Below are positions 1 to 8,030 of a stretch of 20,258 nt of DNA, one piece after another; position 1 is the first letter of the stretch, and each line of letters opens with the position of its first letter. The DNA comes from a virus. Below the pieces are notes generated by a model. That model was not told the origin of the DNA. It made no database searches and saw only the letters and a program-made list of their open reading frames with translations. The translations under genes and the position numbers were made by a program. The stretch spans positions 1 to 20,258 of IMG/VR virus record IMGVR_UViG_3300035688_000196; one strand, 5' to 3'.

Positions 1-1054
1 TGCCCCGATTGGCAGTTGCGACAGGGGCGGAGTTGTCCATCTCCCACAGGGCAAGAAGGTATGGTCCGACGGCGAACAGGGCCTTGACGCCACCACGTAT
101 CGCGTCTGGCACGCCATCGTCCCCGAAGAGCGACACGTCGATGGGCGGCTGGGTCGGGTGCCAGAGGATGATGCGGGGTGACCCATCGGTGAGCGCAAAG
201 CGATCCTCATACTTGCACGCAGACGCGATGACAGCCAGGGATGTCGGGTAGATGCCTGATACGGATGTATAGAGGAAAGCGACTGCAGAGGGAGAAGACT
301 TTATCGACCAAACATCGGGGCCATTAGCCACATAGTATTCCGTGGGGTCGCCGAGGAAGCCAAGCGGTATGACATCTATCCCCGGAGACGTCACAATATC
401 GACCCCTGTATCAGTCCACGCGCCTACCAAACTGGCACCCAGGCCCCACAGGTTGCCACTTCCATCGAGGCCCAGAAGCCGTGATGATAGTTCGGGGTCC
501 AGGTTGATCATCATTTTCCAGCCGCAGACCAGTTGCCTCCCCTCTGAACCGAGGGTAGCCCAACTTGTCGCGTTGGTGCTGTACTTAGCCACCACGCCGC
601 TGCCAGTACCGTTGAACCAGATCACCGCACCATTCACCGGGTCGTACAGGAGTTGCCTGCCCTGAGCGTTAGCGATGGTGCCGGTGGCAACCGCTGTACC
701 AAAGGCAGCACCCGTTGTTGCCCATACGCTGTCACCCTTCGCTAGAAATACCCGCCGCGAGCCGCCGATGTACGCCTCGATGATCGAGGCGTAGTCGGTC
801 TTGGCCGCTGACATGGGGGTGCTGCCATCGGACTTTAGGGGTGTCGTGGAGGCGGTTGAAAGCAGCGGCAGATGGACAACCCCTGGGCTCCACGTGTCCA
901 CGTAGCCATACCAGTACCCGTACATGGATTTGAGATCGCCCTGGTGCTCGCGCCGCCAGCGGGTGCCGATGCCGCCAGAGAAGTCGCTAAGACGGAGTAC
1001 CCGTTCGTTCTCCCCGATTTCCTCTAGGTCGTCGTTGAAGTCCCAGAGGGGCAT
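1..1054 (-). CDS. Tail protein, propeller-like, 3' end cut by window edge
   Basis: An uninterrupted minus-strand reading frame of 351 codons runs from ATG at 1054 off the left edge, so the C-terminus is missing. The start has GGAG seven bases upstream and lies one base after the stop of the adaptor gene, implying translational coupling. The N-terminus is acidic (MPLWDFNDDLEEIG) and is followed by RLSDFSGGIGTRW; an 'FSGG' stretch of this kind recurs near the start of phage tail and stopper proteins. The rest is rich in G, W, Y, S and T with recurring short strand-like units such as LLYDPVNGAVIWF, LLGLDGSGNLWGL and YYVANGPDVWSI, which suggests a beta-propeller or repeated beta-sheet fold. A tail, fibre or receptor-contact component is likely from fold style and position after the adaptor. 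No enzyme motif was seen. Structural role is fairly secure; the exact role is inference. Confidence 0.72.
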   Translation of the reverse strand, partial: MPLWDFNDDLEEIGENERVLRLSDFSGGIGTRWRREHQGDLKSMYGYWYGYVDTWSPGVVHLPLLSTASTTPLKSDGSTPMSAAKTDYASIIEAYIGGSRRVFLAKGDSVWATTGAAFGTAVATGTIANAQGRQLLYDPVNGAVIWFNGTGSGVVAKYSTNATSWATLGSEGRQLVCGWKMMINLDPELSSRLLGLDGSGNLWGLGASLVGAWTDTGVDIVTSPGIDVIPLGFLGDPTEYYVANGPDVWSIKSSPSAVAFLYTSVSGIYPTSLAVIASACKYEDRFALTDGSPRIILWHPTQPPIDVSLFGDDGVPDAIRGGVKALFAVGPYLLALWEMDNSAPVATANRG

Positions 1055-1055
1055 T

Positions 1056-1892
1056 CTACATCTCCTCTATGATCACGGTGCCCTGCTCGAAGCCGCGTCC
1101 CAGTTCTAGCCTCTCGATGGCCTTGACAAGCGCATCCCGCGTCGGCCCGATCTGCTCGACACTATTCAGGGTTTGTAGCCGTAGCAGGGCAGCGGCCAGA
1201 GTCAGGAGCGGCCCTGTGTTGATGTCGAGTGTCGAGTCGTCGGTCGTCGGCTCCGTCTCAAATGCCTGCCCCACGATCCGCAACTTCTTGCCCGACTCAA
1301 TCCAGCCGTGGTGGTCAGCGATGGCCTTGTCCAGCCGTATCTTCCGCGTGGCACTCCGCACCGGATACCACCACGGACAGTCGCTATCGCCAGGTCCAGG
1401 GACGTGCAGGGTAAAGAGCCCCGCTAGGGAAGTGTCCTCGCGCCAGATCGAGCGGATAGCAGCGAAGCCAGTTGGCACGGTGAGTTCGTAACTGGCGGCC
1501 AGTGTGGGGTCGCCTAGAGTTAGGCTCTCGTCCACTTTCGGCAACAGTGTGCGGCGTCGCAGGAACCGAAGGGCGATCTTGAAGGCTCTCTCGATGGTGA
1601 CATTCTTGTAGGTCGAGTAGATGTAGTATTTGCTGGTGTTGTCAGGAGTGGCGGCAAAGGCGGCCGTCACGGAGGCCCCACTCGAAGACGAGGCGGTTAT
1701 CAGTTTCTCATCGCCCTGGTCTACGCCGTCATGGACATAGACGCGGAAGTTCTTGAAGGTATCGTCTGCATCAACCAGGACGCCCGCATCAACAAGAGTT
1801 GTGCCCGTGCCGCCGCTGGCCGTCCCCTCGCGTTCGAGGGCACCCACCATCGCCAGGAGGTCGCCCTTCAGGTCGCCGAATCGTGTGCTCAT
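1056..1892 (-). CDS. Head-tail adaptor-like structural protein
   Basis: A 278-aa protein starting at ATG 1892, whose ATG overlaps the TGA of the upstream dehydrogenase gene (ATGA); GGAGA lies five bases upstream. Residues ~25-95 are beta-rich with a phrase (TFKNFRVYVHDG...KLITAS...KYYIYSTY) that resembles the inserted beta domain of phage head-tail adaptors. It is followed by a helical part (NVTIERAFKIALRFLRRR) of the type that packs against portal rings. The C-terminal ~60 residues are helical again (LLTLAAALLRLQTL...TRDALVKAIERLEL). Length and domain order suit an adaptor of the SU10/P22-gp4-like group. It stands between the glycan cassette and the tail gene, where adaptors or head-completion proteins normally occur. 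A tail-tube or stopper protein is the alternative. The family assignment is by pattern only. Confidence 0.6.
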   Translation of the reverse strand: MSTRFGDLKGDLLAMVGALEREGTASGGTGTTLVDAGVLVDADDTFKNFRVYVHDGVDQGDEKLITASSSSGASVTAAFAATPDNTSKYYIYSTYKNVTIERAFKIALRFLRRRTLLPKVDESLTLGDPTLAASYELTVPTGFAAIRSIWREDTSLAGLFTLHVPGPGDSDCPWWYPVRSATRKIRLDKAIADHHGWIESGKKLRIVGQAFETEPTTDDSTLDINTGPLLTLAAALLRLQTLNSVEQIGPTRDALVKAIERLELGRGFEQGTVIIEEM

Positions 1893-3121
1893 CTCGTTCT
1901 CCCTATCCGCCGTACCCGCACCCCCGGTTGGTCTGAGACATAGCCCCAGGGATCGATCACGACCGAACCTGGCGGGTAGGGGAAGAATTGAAACTCAGGG
2001 TGATTCGTCCCCACTACAAAGACGCATGGCCCCACTAGTTCTGGTCCGATAGCGCCGTCAACATACGGGTCATACATCGCGGGCCAGCCGAGGAAATTGG
2101 CAAGCAGGAAAGCCGGACTGCCGACCATGATGTTAGTCTCGGCCTTGAACGCCTTGCCCAAGATGACGATGGGCAGTTTGGCCTTCTTCGCCTCCTCCTT
2201 AACGATGTCTGCCAGCCATCGCGTCTGCCTCTCCCTGGCCTCCATGAGCGAGCCGAACAGGTCATGTGACAGGCTGAGTTTCCGCGCTAGCCATGAGAGT
2301 GCGATATTGTCGCGGGGATGGCAGCCGCCTCCGTCCCCCATGCCTCCCCGCAGATACTTGGGGGAAACCACACGGTCGGTGGCGTGACCCAGGGCGTCAG
2401 TCACCATGTCCACGTCAGCGCCAATGCCCTCGCAGACTTCCATGAGGGTGTTGGCGAAGACAATCTTGGACGTGACGAAGGTGTTGTAGGCAACCTTCGT
2501 GAGTTCGGCCTCCTCGATGCCCATGACGATAACCGGCTCGTGGTGAATCGTGTGGTAGAACTTGCGGAGCAGGAGGTCCAGGGCCACCGACTCCGTGCCG
2601 ATCAGGTTGAACTCTGGCCGGCGGAAGTTCCGAACGGTCTCGCCCATCGCTATGAAGGACGGGTTGTAGGCCAGCTCGATGTACTTGTTCAGCAGGGGCA
2701 TGACCTCACGCCGTATCGTGCCTGGTAGGACGGTGGAGATGATGACCAGCACCGTGTCCTTGCGCTGCCGTTCGGCGGCATCGGCGACATGGCTTACCGC
2801 TTCCTTCAGGAAGGAGTAGTCGAAGTCGGCCCGCGTCTCAGGTAAGGGCGTGGTGCCCTCATACTGCGGCTCGTGCGGCGTCTGCACGGCCACGAAGATG
2901 ATGTCGGCGAACTCCACCGCCTCAGAGATCGTGCCGAGCCAAAGTTTGCTTTCCTTCAGGAGTTCTTGCACCCCTGGCTCGTGATTGGGGTAGTAGCGGG
3001 CCAGGATGTTCTTGCGAACCTCCGTGGAGATTTCGCAACCCATGACCTCATGCCCCTTGCTCTCTATCGTCAGGAGCACAGGCAGGCCGAGTTTGCCGAG
3101 GCCGATCATGGCGATCTTCAT
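1889..3121 (-). CDS. Nucleotide-sugar dehydrogenase, UDP-glucose/GDP-mannose dehydrogenase superfamily
   Basis: A 410-aa protein, normal length for this superfamily, which oxidises the C6 hydroxyl of a nucleotide sugar to a carboxylate in two NAD-dependent steps in the cytoplasm. Visible motifs: Rossmann GLGKLG at 7-12; STVLPGT at 129-135; the mid-domain helix EEAELTKVAYNTF with Lys209 and Asn213; the nucleophile region GGGCHPRD with Cys267 and Asp271. The C-terminal domain ends with GSVVIDPW. Two departures stand out: the usual PEF glutamate is Ser (YNPSF, 152-156), and the position between Cys and Asp that is normally Lys is Arg. ATG 3121 is preferred because AGGA lies five bases upstream and the Rossmann fold begins at once. 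ATG 3148, which overlaps the TGA of the radical SAM gene, would add nine residues. Its place beside glycosyltransferases implies it supplies an acidic sugar donor; the substrate is unknown. Confidence 0.88.
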   Translation of the reverse strand: MKIAMIGLGKLGLPVLLTIESKGHEVMGCEISTEVRKNILARYYPNHEPGVQELLKESKLWLGTISEAVEFADIIFVAVQTPHEPQYEGTTPLPETRADFDYSFLKEAVSHVADAAERQRKDTVLVIISTVLPGTIRREVMPLLNKYIELAYNPSFIAMGETVRNFRRPEFNLIGTESVALDLLLRKFYHTIHHEPVIVMGIEEAELTKVAYNTFVTSKIVFANTLMEVCEGIGADVDMVTDALGHATDRVVSPKYLRGGMGDGGGCHPRDNIALSWLARKLSLSHDLFGSLMEARERQTRWLADIVKEEAKKAKLPIVILGKAFKAETNIMVGSPAFLLANFLGWPAMYDPYVDGAIGPELVGPCVFVVGTNHPEFQFFPYPPGSVVIDPWGYVSDQPGVRVRRIGRTR

Positions 3122-3144
3122 GACTGTCCTAACATACGGCGGCC

Positions 3145-4317
3145 TCATACCAGCGCCGCCTCCACGCGGCGATCCGGCGACCCCGTCAACTGTTCACAGG
3201 CTTCTTGCAACACCCGACGGGCCTCTCGCAGTTCCTCTCTCGTCATGGAATCGAAGGCGGCCTGGAAGCCTTCATCCTCTTCCAGCCCCACCTGCCAGTA
3301 GGTCTCTAGGTTGCTCTTGTCGATGGTGCAACCGAAGGCGGCAGGGTTGTTCCAGACAGCGCAACCTGGGTAGGGAACAAAGTTGTTGACCAGGGCGCGG
3401 TGGGGACGGGTCCGACGCACGAAGTCAAGGGTCTGGTTGACGCTCTCCCAGGTCTCGCCGGGGAACCCCACGATGAGGTAGATGCGGGAGTACAGGCCCA
3501 CCTCGTTTGCCCAGGCAATCGCCCGCTCGTTATTCTCCACCGTGTTGGCCTTCCCCATGAGGTCAAGCATCCGCTGGCTGCCGCTCTCGACGCCGAAGCC
3601 CACCTCGACACAGCCGCAGTCCTTCATCATGCGAAACTCGTCCAGGCTGACGTGATCGGTTCGAGTGTGCATCCGCCACTTCATCCCCAGGTCGGAGAGA
3701 CCCCGACAGAGCTTGACGAAGCGCGGCTTTTTCAGGTTGGCAACATCGTCTTTGATACTCAGTTGCCGGATGCCGAAATCGTTGCAGAGATACTTAGCCT
3801 CAGCCAGTACGTCCTCCACTTCGCGGAACTGTACCTGGCGGTGCCACATGACCTCGCTCGCACAGAAGTTGCAGGCGTAGGGACAGCCGCGAGAGGTAAT
3901 GATGCTGCATCCAGGCTCCGTCTCCTCGCCCTCCACAGCGCAGGCGCTCAGTTGCCCCAGTTCGGGCCAGAGGTCGTAGGCGGGCCAGAGGTCGCCCGTG
4001 GGAAATGGCCCCTCGTAGGCCACGTCAAACGGGCCACGTTCTCGTGTCGCCGTCGGGTGAGGCCCGCCTACGACCTTCAACCTTGCCCGTATACGTCTTG
4101 CAACCTCACACGCCGTCGGCCAGGTGGGGGTGTTGGCCGTCACCATGAGGAGGTCGCACTCGTCAACGGGCGGCTCAGACGAGTAGTTCATGTCCCACAG
4201 GAGAACTTCAGCCCCTGCCTGCCGACAGGCCGCGCCGATGTAGAGGATGCCCAGCATGGGAAACATCCGTGGCTCCCAGAATCGGGGCGTGCTAGGGCTA
4301 ACCAACAGGACTCTCAA
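3145..4317 (-). CDS. B12-binding-type radical SAM enzyme
   Basis: A 390-aa protein with the radical SAM cluster motif CPYACNFC (Cys145, Cys149, Cys152), which holds a [4Fe-4S] cluster that cleaves S-adenosylmethionine. It is preceded by an N-terminal segment like a B12-binding domain (MRVLLVSPSTPRFW, GGPHP at 84-88) and followed by GVESGS at 242-247, a SAM-contact strand typical of the class. The N-terminal region is compact, and I see no clear cobalamin-ligating DxHxxG, so cobalamin binding may be lost. The start is TTG at 4317 with GAGG seven bases upstream, overlapping the previous glycosyltransferase gene by 20 bases. Related enzymes methylate unreactive carbons, cyclise or rearrange sugars, lipids and peptides. 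With glycosyltransferases and a sugar dehydrogenase around it, action on a sugar or a glycosylated product is the best inference. The reaction itself cannot be read. Confidence 0.85.
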   Translation of the reverse strand: MRVLLVSPSTPRFWEPRMFPMLGILYIGAACRQAGAEVLLWDMNYSSEPPVDECDLLMVTANTPTWPTACEVARRIRARLKVVGGPHPTATRERGPFDVAYEGPFPTGDLWPAYDLWPELGQLSACAVEGEETEPGCSIITSRGCPYACNFCASEVMWHRQVQFREVEDVLAEAKYLCNDFGIRQLSIKDDVANLKKPRFVKLCRGLSDLGMKWRMHTRTDHVSLDEFRMMKDCGCVEVGFGVESGSQRMLDLMGKANTVENNERAIAWANEVGLYSRIYLIVGFPGETWESVNQTLDFVRRTRPHRALVNNFVPYPGCAVWNNPAAFGCTIDKSNLETYWQVGLEEDEGFQAAFDSMTREELREARRVLQEACEQLTGSPDRRVEAALV

Positions 4318-5053
4318 TGACCTGCCTCAGCTTCTCGGCGTCCTGAATCCGCTTCAGGGCCGTCGCATCCCAGGTTCTACCGTCTGAGCCGTCATCCTGC
4401 CGTTCGACGGCTTCCGCGTAGGTCGTATCTACGACCGTCCGCCCTGTCAGGAAATGCACATGCTCAATGAAGACATCCTCTAGCCAGACCTTACGCTGAA
4501 TGCGGTCGGCCAACTCCTGCGTCCACTGGTCGCTCCAGTAAACCTTGAAGTAGGGCGCGGCAAAGTAGCCGAGGGTATCGACCCATCGGCGACTCAGGAA
4601 CGGGTGTGTCGCCTGCGGCCAGCCCACCTTGAAGGGCCGGTCTTCCGCGTAGACCATGACGATGCCATCAGGGTATTTCTCGAACTCGGCCCGCACTCGG
4701 TCATCCCATCCCTGAGTACGGAACACGATGTCGTCGGCACCCTGCATTACGATGTCGCCCTTGCTCCACTCGTAGGCATCGTTCCAGTTCTGGGGTTCAT
4801 TCTGGCGCGGCCCCACCCGAACCTTGTGGTTACAGGGAAGCCGCACGGTGAACAGGCTCAGGTCGTCCTCGTCCACGTAGAAGATGAACTCCACGAGTTC
4901 AGGATGGCCTGCCAGCGCCAGTGCGCTCTTCACCATCGCCAACACCCGCTGCGGTCGGTGCCGCGTCGGGCAGAGGATCGAGATCAGACCCGCAGAGGCG
5001 ACGGTATCGAACGCTCGGCGACCGTTTCGCCTTCCCTGGTCATTTTCAGCCAT
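4298..5053 (-). CDS. GT-A fold glycosyltransferase
   Basis: A 251-aa protein with the opening strand of GT2-like glycosyltransferases (LISILCPTRHRP, 23-34) and a helix (RVLAMVKSALAL). Acidic clusters YVDEDD (59-64) and GADD (105-108) are candidates for metal and nucleotide-sugar binding. It is likely to transfer a sugar from a nucleotide donor in the cytoplasm. No membrane segment is seen. The only in-frame ATG before the fold is at 5053, so its first ~23 codons overlap the end of the fusion gene by 70 bases in another frame; the ribosome binding site there is weak. Its 3' end overlaps the radical SAM gene by 20 bases. The residues before the fold (MAENDQGRRNGRRAFDT) are unlike the rest, so a non-canonical later start is possible. 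Acceptor unknown. Confidence 0.78.
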   Translation of the reverse strand: MAENDQGRRNGRRAFDTVASAGLISILCPTRHRPQRVLAMVKSALALAGHPELVEFIFYVDEDDLSLFTVRLPCNHKVRVGPRQNEPQNWNDAYEWSKGDIVMQGADDIVFRTQGWDDRVRAEFEKYPDGIVMVYAEDRPFKVGWPQATHPFLSRRWVDTLGYFAAPYFKVYWSDQWTQELADRIQRKVWLEDVFIEHVHFLTGRTVVDTTYAEAVERQDDGSDGRTWDATALKRIQDAEKLRQVIESPVG

Positions 5054-8022
5054 TGGTCACACACCTTGCTCCACGTGTGTTCTCTCGCATACTCGGCGGC
5101 GATTTGCCGCTGGACGAGAATGAGTTTGTTCTTAGGGTTGTCCCAGAACTTCAACGCTTTGAGGAACTTGGTGACATCCCGTGAATCAATCGCCCTACTC
5201 TCGCCGTAGTCATACCATGTGCCCCAGTCGAGCATCGGCAATCGCTCAGGCAGCGCCCCCACTGGCCGCGTGATCGGGATACACCCGTTTGCCTGGGCTT
5301 CAAGGGCCGTGATGCAGTAGGTCTCATACCAGTCGCCACCATCGGGGCAGATGCTCGGATAGAGCCAGAATTGGGACTTGGCGAACTCCTTGTAGAGTTC
5401 GGGTTGTCCGATGCGCCCATGCCAGAACAGGCCGTCCTGGTCCAGAAGCGCCTCTACCTTCATCTTGAAGGTTCGCAGGTGGGGCAGCCGCTCCGACATG
5501 GAAACGAGGTTCTGCCAGCCGTAGAAGATGTGGAGTTCGGCATCCGACCACATGGCCCGTATCGCCGGCCACCATTCTAGGAGGACATCTAGGCCACGGT
5601 CAGGGCTCGAAGCGTAGATGAATCTGTGGCGCTGGGGTTCAGCCAGTGCGCCGGCGGGCGACACGATGCCATCCGCCGTGATCGTCGGCCCAGACCCGTT
5701 CCGATAAACCCGTTCCCACTCTCTCTTGTGCCACTCACTCAGGACCAGAATCTTGTCGGCGTTGTCCAGGTGCTCCTGCTTGCCGTACTGAATGTCATGG
5801 CACCAGAGCCAGACGTGCTCGGCGTTGTACTTGTGGTCGAGCATCCCCGGCTGGCGGCTGATAACCAGCAACCAGAACTGCTGCGTGGGGTCGAAGTGCT
5901 TGTAGTTCCGGTAGAGAACGCCGTCATAGATGCCATCCGCCTCGGCGTAGACGACTACGCGGTGTCCACGCTTGGCGAACTCCTGGGCCATGCGGATAAC
6001 CGCCGTCTCACTCCCGCCCAGCCCAGCAGTATCGGGCGAACTGGGTTCCCAAAACTCTGGACCCGGACCGACAAAGAACACTACTGGCTGGTCATTGACC
6101 CCCTCATGGTCGTACTCCACGACCCAGATGCGCTGTCGCGTGTCGCCCGCTTCCTTCCAGGGTTGGGTGAGGGTATGGAGTTCAACTGGGTGGCGGTACT
6201 CGTCAAAGGTCAGTTCTGTCAATTGGTCGTAGGAGAACTCTAGGATGTGCTCGCGGGGTGCCTCTGGCGTAGGTACGGTCGGCCCGATCTCGCCCAACCC
6301 AGGCCAGTCGCCCACCAAAGGAGAGGGCGTGGTGATCAATACTCGCTTGCCCAAGTCGTCAGCCCGCCGCAGGTAGTGGCCGACGAGGTGGGGCGGCAGG
6401 TGCTCGATAAGTTCGGCCATGATGACGGCATCAAACGGCTCGAAGTTCTCATCCTTCCGGCAGCGGGTGTGAAACTCCTCTAGGTCGCAGGCCAGGAAGA
6501 TGCAGTCCAGACCCTCCTCTTCGGCCTTCTTCTGAGCCCGCTCGACGTTCCGAGAGTGAATGTCGATGCCCGTGACCTCGTATCCCCTACGGGCCATCTC
6601 CAACGCAGGGCCACCATTGGCGCACCCCACGTCCAGCACACTCTTGACGCCCGCCTTCTCGAAACGCTCGAAGACCCACTCCCAGCGGAAGGGGTCAAGG
6701 ACTGTTCCTACGACCTCGTGCCATACGTTCGTATCGTCGTAGAACGCCCTGTAGAGTTCTGGGTTGTAGGCGTGTTGGGTGATCTTCTGCAACAGCGCCC
6801 GCTTCTCCGTAATCTCTGACTGGTCTCGGATGTTGGCTGGCAGGTAGCCTTCCAGGAGCCAGCGGGCGCGGAGCGTGTCACCCCGCCGTGTGAGGTGGTC
6901 GGCGAGTTGCTTCGCTGCCGCTATGCTGCCCTGGGCCTGGATCGCCTCGGAGTAGAGGCGGACGAACTTGCTCCAATCGTCCGTAGGTTCGAGTTCGTAT
7001 GCCTGCCCCGCGATCTTCAGGGCCTTCTCGTAGTCGCCCTTCTGCGCGTAGACCCTGTGCATCACATCCCAGAGGTTCAGGGTATACTCGCGGGGCGTCC
7101 GGCATACGACCAGCGGTGCCTCCTCTTTGCCGATGCTGGACTGCGCCCAGGCGATGGCTTCATCCCCGTTCTGCTCCCCCCACCAGCAGACGTGCGCCAT
7201 GAGGCAGTAGGGATCGCGGTAGCGTCCGTCAGCGTCGAGTGCCGCCAGAGTCCAGCCCCGCGCCTTACGGAAGTCCTGGGTGATAAGGCAGATACGCGCT
7301 ATCTGGCACGCCGCCCACCACTGCTCGATCTTGCTCTCAGGGTTGTAGTAGTACAGAGTGTAGTGTTCCATCGCGTCGGCGTAGCGTTCAATCCCGAACT
7401 CAGCATGGGCTAGGGCCAGGACGTGGCGCATCTTCCCCGGTTCATCCTTGATGGCCTTCTTGATGATGGGGATGTTTCGACCGGCTTTCTCCAGGTCTAC
7501 CGGCGCGTTGGAGTAGTTGGCGTGAATGACCTTAATGCCTTCCTCTATGTGGAGTTTGACACCTGGCTTGTCGCAGGCGCAGCACTCGTGAATGCGGTTC
7601 ACCCAGTACCAGCCATCCGCCGTCTTCATAATGCGTTCGCGGACCTGAATCTGGGTCGGGGTGCCGCGTTCGTCCATCTGGTAGACGTAGGGGAACCAGA
7701 CGCAACTTATCCCGTTCTCCTCCATCCATCGCACCACGTCAGGAAGAACATGGGGCTGCGTCACCGCGATGTCGTCGCCGTCCAGCCAGAACCAATAGGG
7801 CTGAGTGACGAGGGAGAGGGCGAAGTTACGTGCCGCCGCGAAGTCGTCAATCCACTCGAAGGGATAGACCTTCTCGGTGAACTCGCGGGCCACGGCCTCA
7901 GTGTCATCTGAAGACTCGCCGCCCAGGACGATGATGATCTCGTCCATATAGGGAGAGACTGCACTCAGACACTGCCGTAGCGTCGTAGCGCAGTCTTTCA
8001 CGACCATGCAAAGTGAGAGCAT
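4984..8022 (-). CDS. Four-part fusion: GT2 - helical repeats - SAM methyltransferase - GT4
   Basis: A 1012-aa polypeptide. Residues 1-175 are a GT2 glycosyltransferase (MLSLCMVVKD opening, LDGDD metal site at 80-84). Residues ~195-395 are TPR-like helical repeats (ADAMEHYTLYYYNP, YEKALKIAGQAYELEP). Residues ~415-640 are a class I SAM methyltransferase with DVGCANG at 464-470, GIDI at 485-488 and ELIEHLPP at 538-545. Residues ~645-990 are a GT4-like transferase with GLGGSETA at 667-674, SSPDRGLDVLLEWW near 805-818 and the E-x7-E pair Glu900/Glu908. ATG 8022 is chosen because AGGAGG lies four bases upstream and the GT2 fold begins immediately; an in-frame ATG at 8073 would add 17 residues that overlap the previous gene. 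The enzyme probably extends and methylates a glycan, with the repeats as scaffold or acceptor-binding surface. It is larger than most phage glycosyltransferases. Substrates are unknown. Confidence 0.88.
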   Translation of the reverse strand: MLSLCMVVKDCATTLRQCLSAVSPYMDEIIIVLGGESSDDTEAVAREFTEKVYPFEWIDDFAAARNFALSLVTQPYWFWLDGDDIAVTQPHVLPDVVRWMEENGISCVWFPYVYQMDERGTPTQIQVRERIMKTADGWYWVNRIHECCACDKPGVKLHIEEGIKVIHANYSNAPVDLEKAGRNIPIIKKAIKDEPGKMRHVLALAHAEFGIERYADAMEHYTLYYYNPESKIEQWWAACQIARICLITQDFRKARGWTLAALDADGRYRDPYCLMAHVCWWGEQNGDEAIAWAQSSIGKEEAPLVVCRTPREYTLNLWDVMHRVYAQKGDYEKALKIAGQAYELEPTDDWSKFVRLYSEAIQAQGSIAAAKQLADHLTRRGDTLRARWLLEGYLPANIRDQSEITEKRALLQKITQHAYNPELYRAFYDDTNVWHEVVGTVLDPFRWEWVFERFEKAGVKSVLDVGCANGGPALEMARRGYEVTGIDIHSRNVERAQKKAEEEGLDCIFLACDLEEFHTRCRKDENFEPFDAVIMAELIEHLPPHLVGHYLRRADDLGKRVLITTPSPLVGDWPGLGEIGPTVPTPEAPREHILEFSYDQLTELTFDEYRHPVELHTLTQPWKEAGDTRQRIWVVEYDHEGVNDQPVVFFVGPGPEFWEPSSPDTAGLGGSETAVIRMAQEFAKRGHRVVVYAEADGIYDGVLYRNYKHFDPTQQFWLLVISRQPGMLDHKYNAEHVWLWCHDIQYGKQEHLDNADKILVLSEWHKREWERVYRNGSGPTITADGIVSPAGALAEPQRHRFIYASSPDRGLDVLLEWWPAIRAMWSDAELHIFYGWQNLVSMSERLPHLRTFKMKVEALLDQDGLFWHGRIGQPELYKEFAKSQFWLYPSICPDGGDWYETYCITALEAQANGCIPITRPVGALPERLPMLDWGTWYDYGESRAIDSRDVTKFLKALKFWDNPKNKLILVQRQIAAEYAREHTWSKVCDQWLKMTREGETVAERSIPSPLRV

Positions 8023-8030
8023 GAAGCCTC

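Noticed and set aside
3400-4320. Long plus-strand frame of 306 codons
   Set aside because: It is exactly antisense to the radical SAM gene, which has full catalytic motifs; the plus-strand translation has no domain-like pattern and no ribosome binding site.
5626-6243. Plus-strand frame of 205 codons
   Set aside because: Antisense to the GT4 part of the fusion gene, which shows conserved motifs; a shadow frame.
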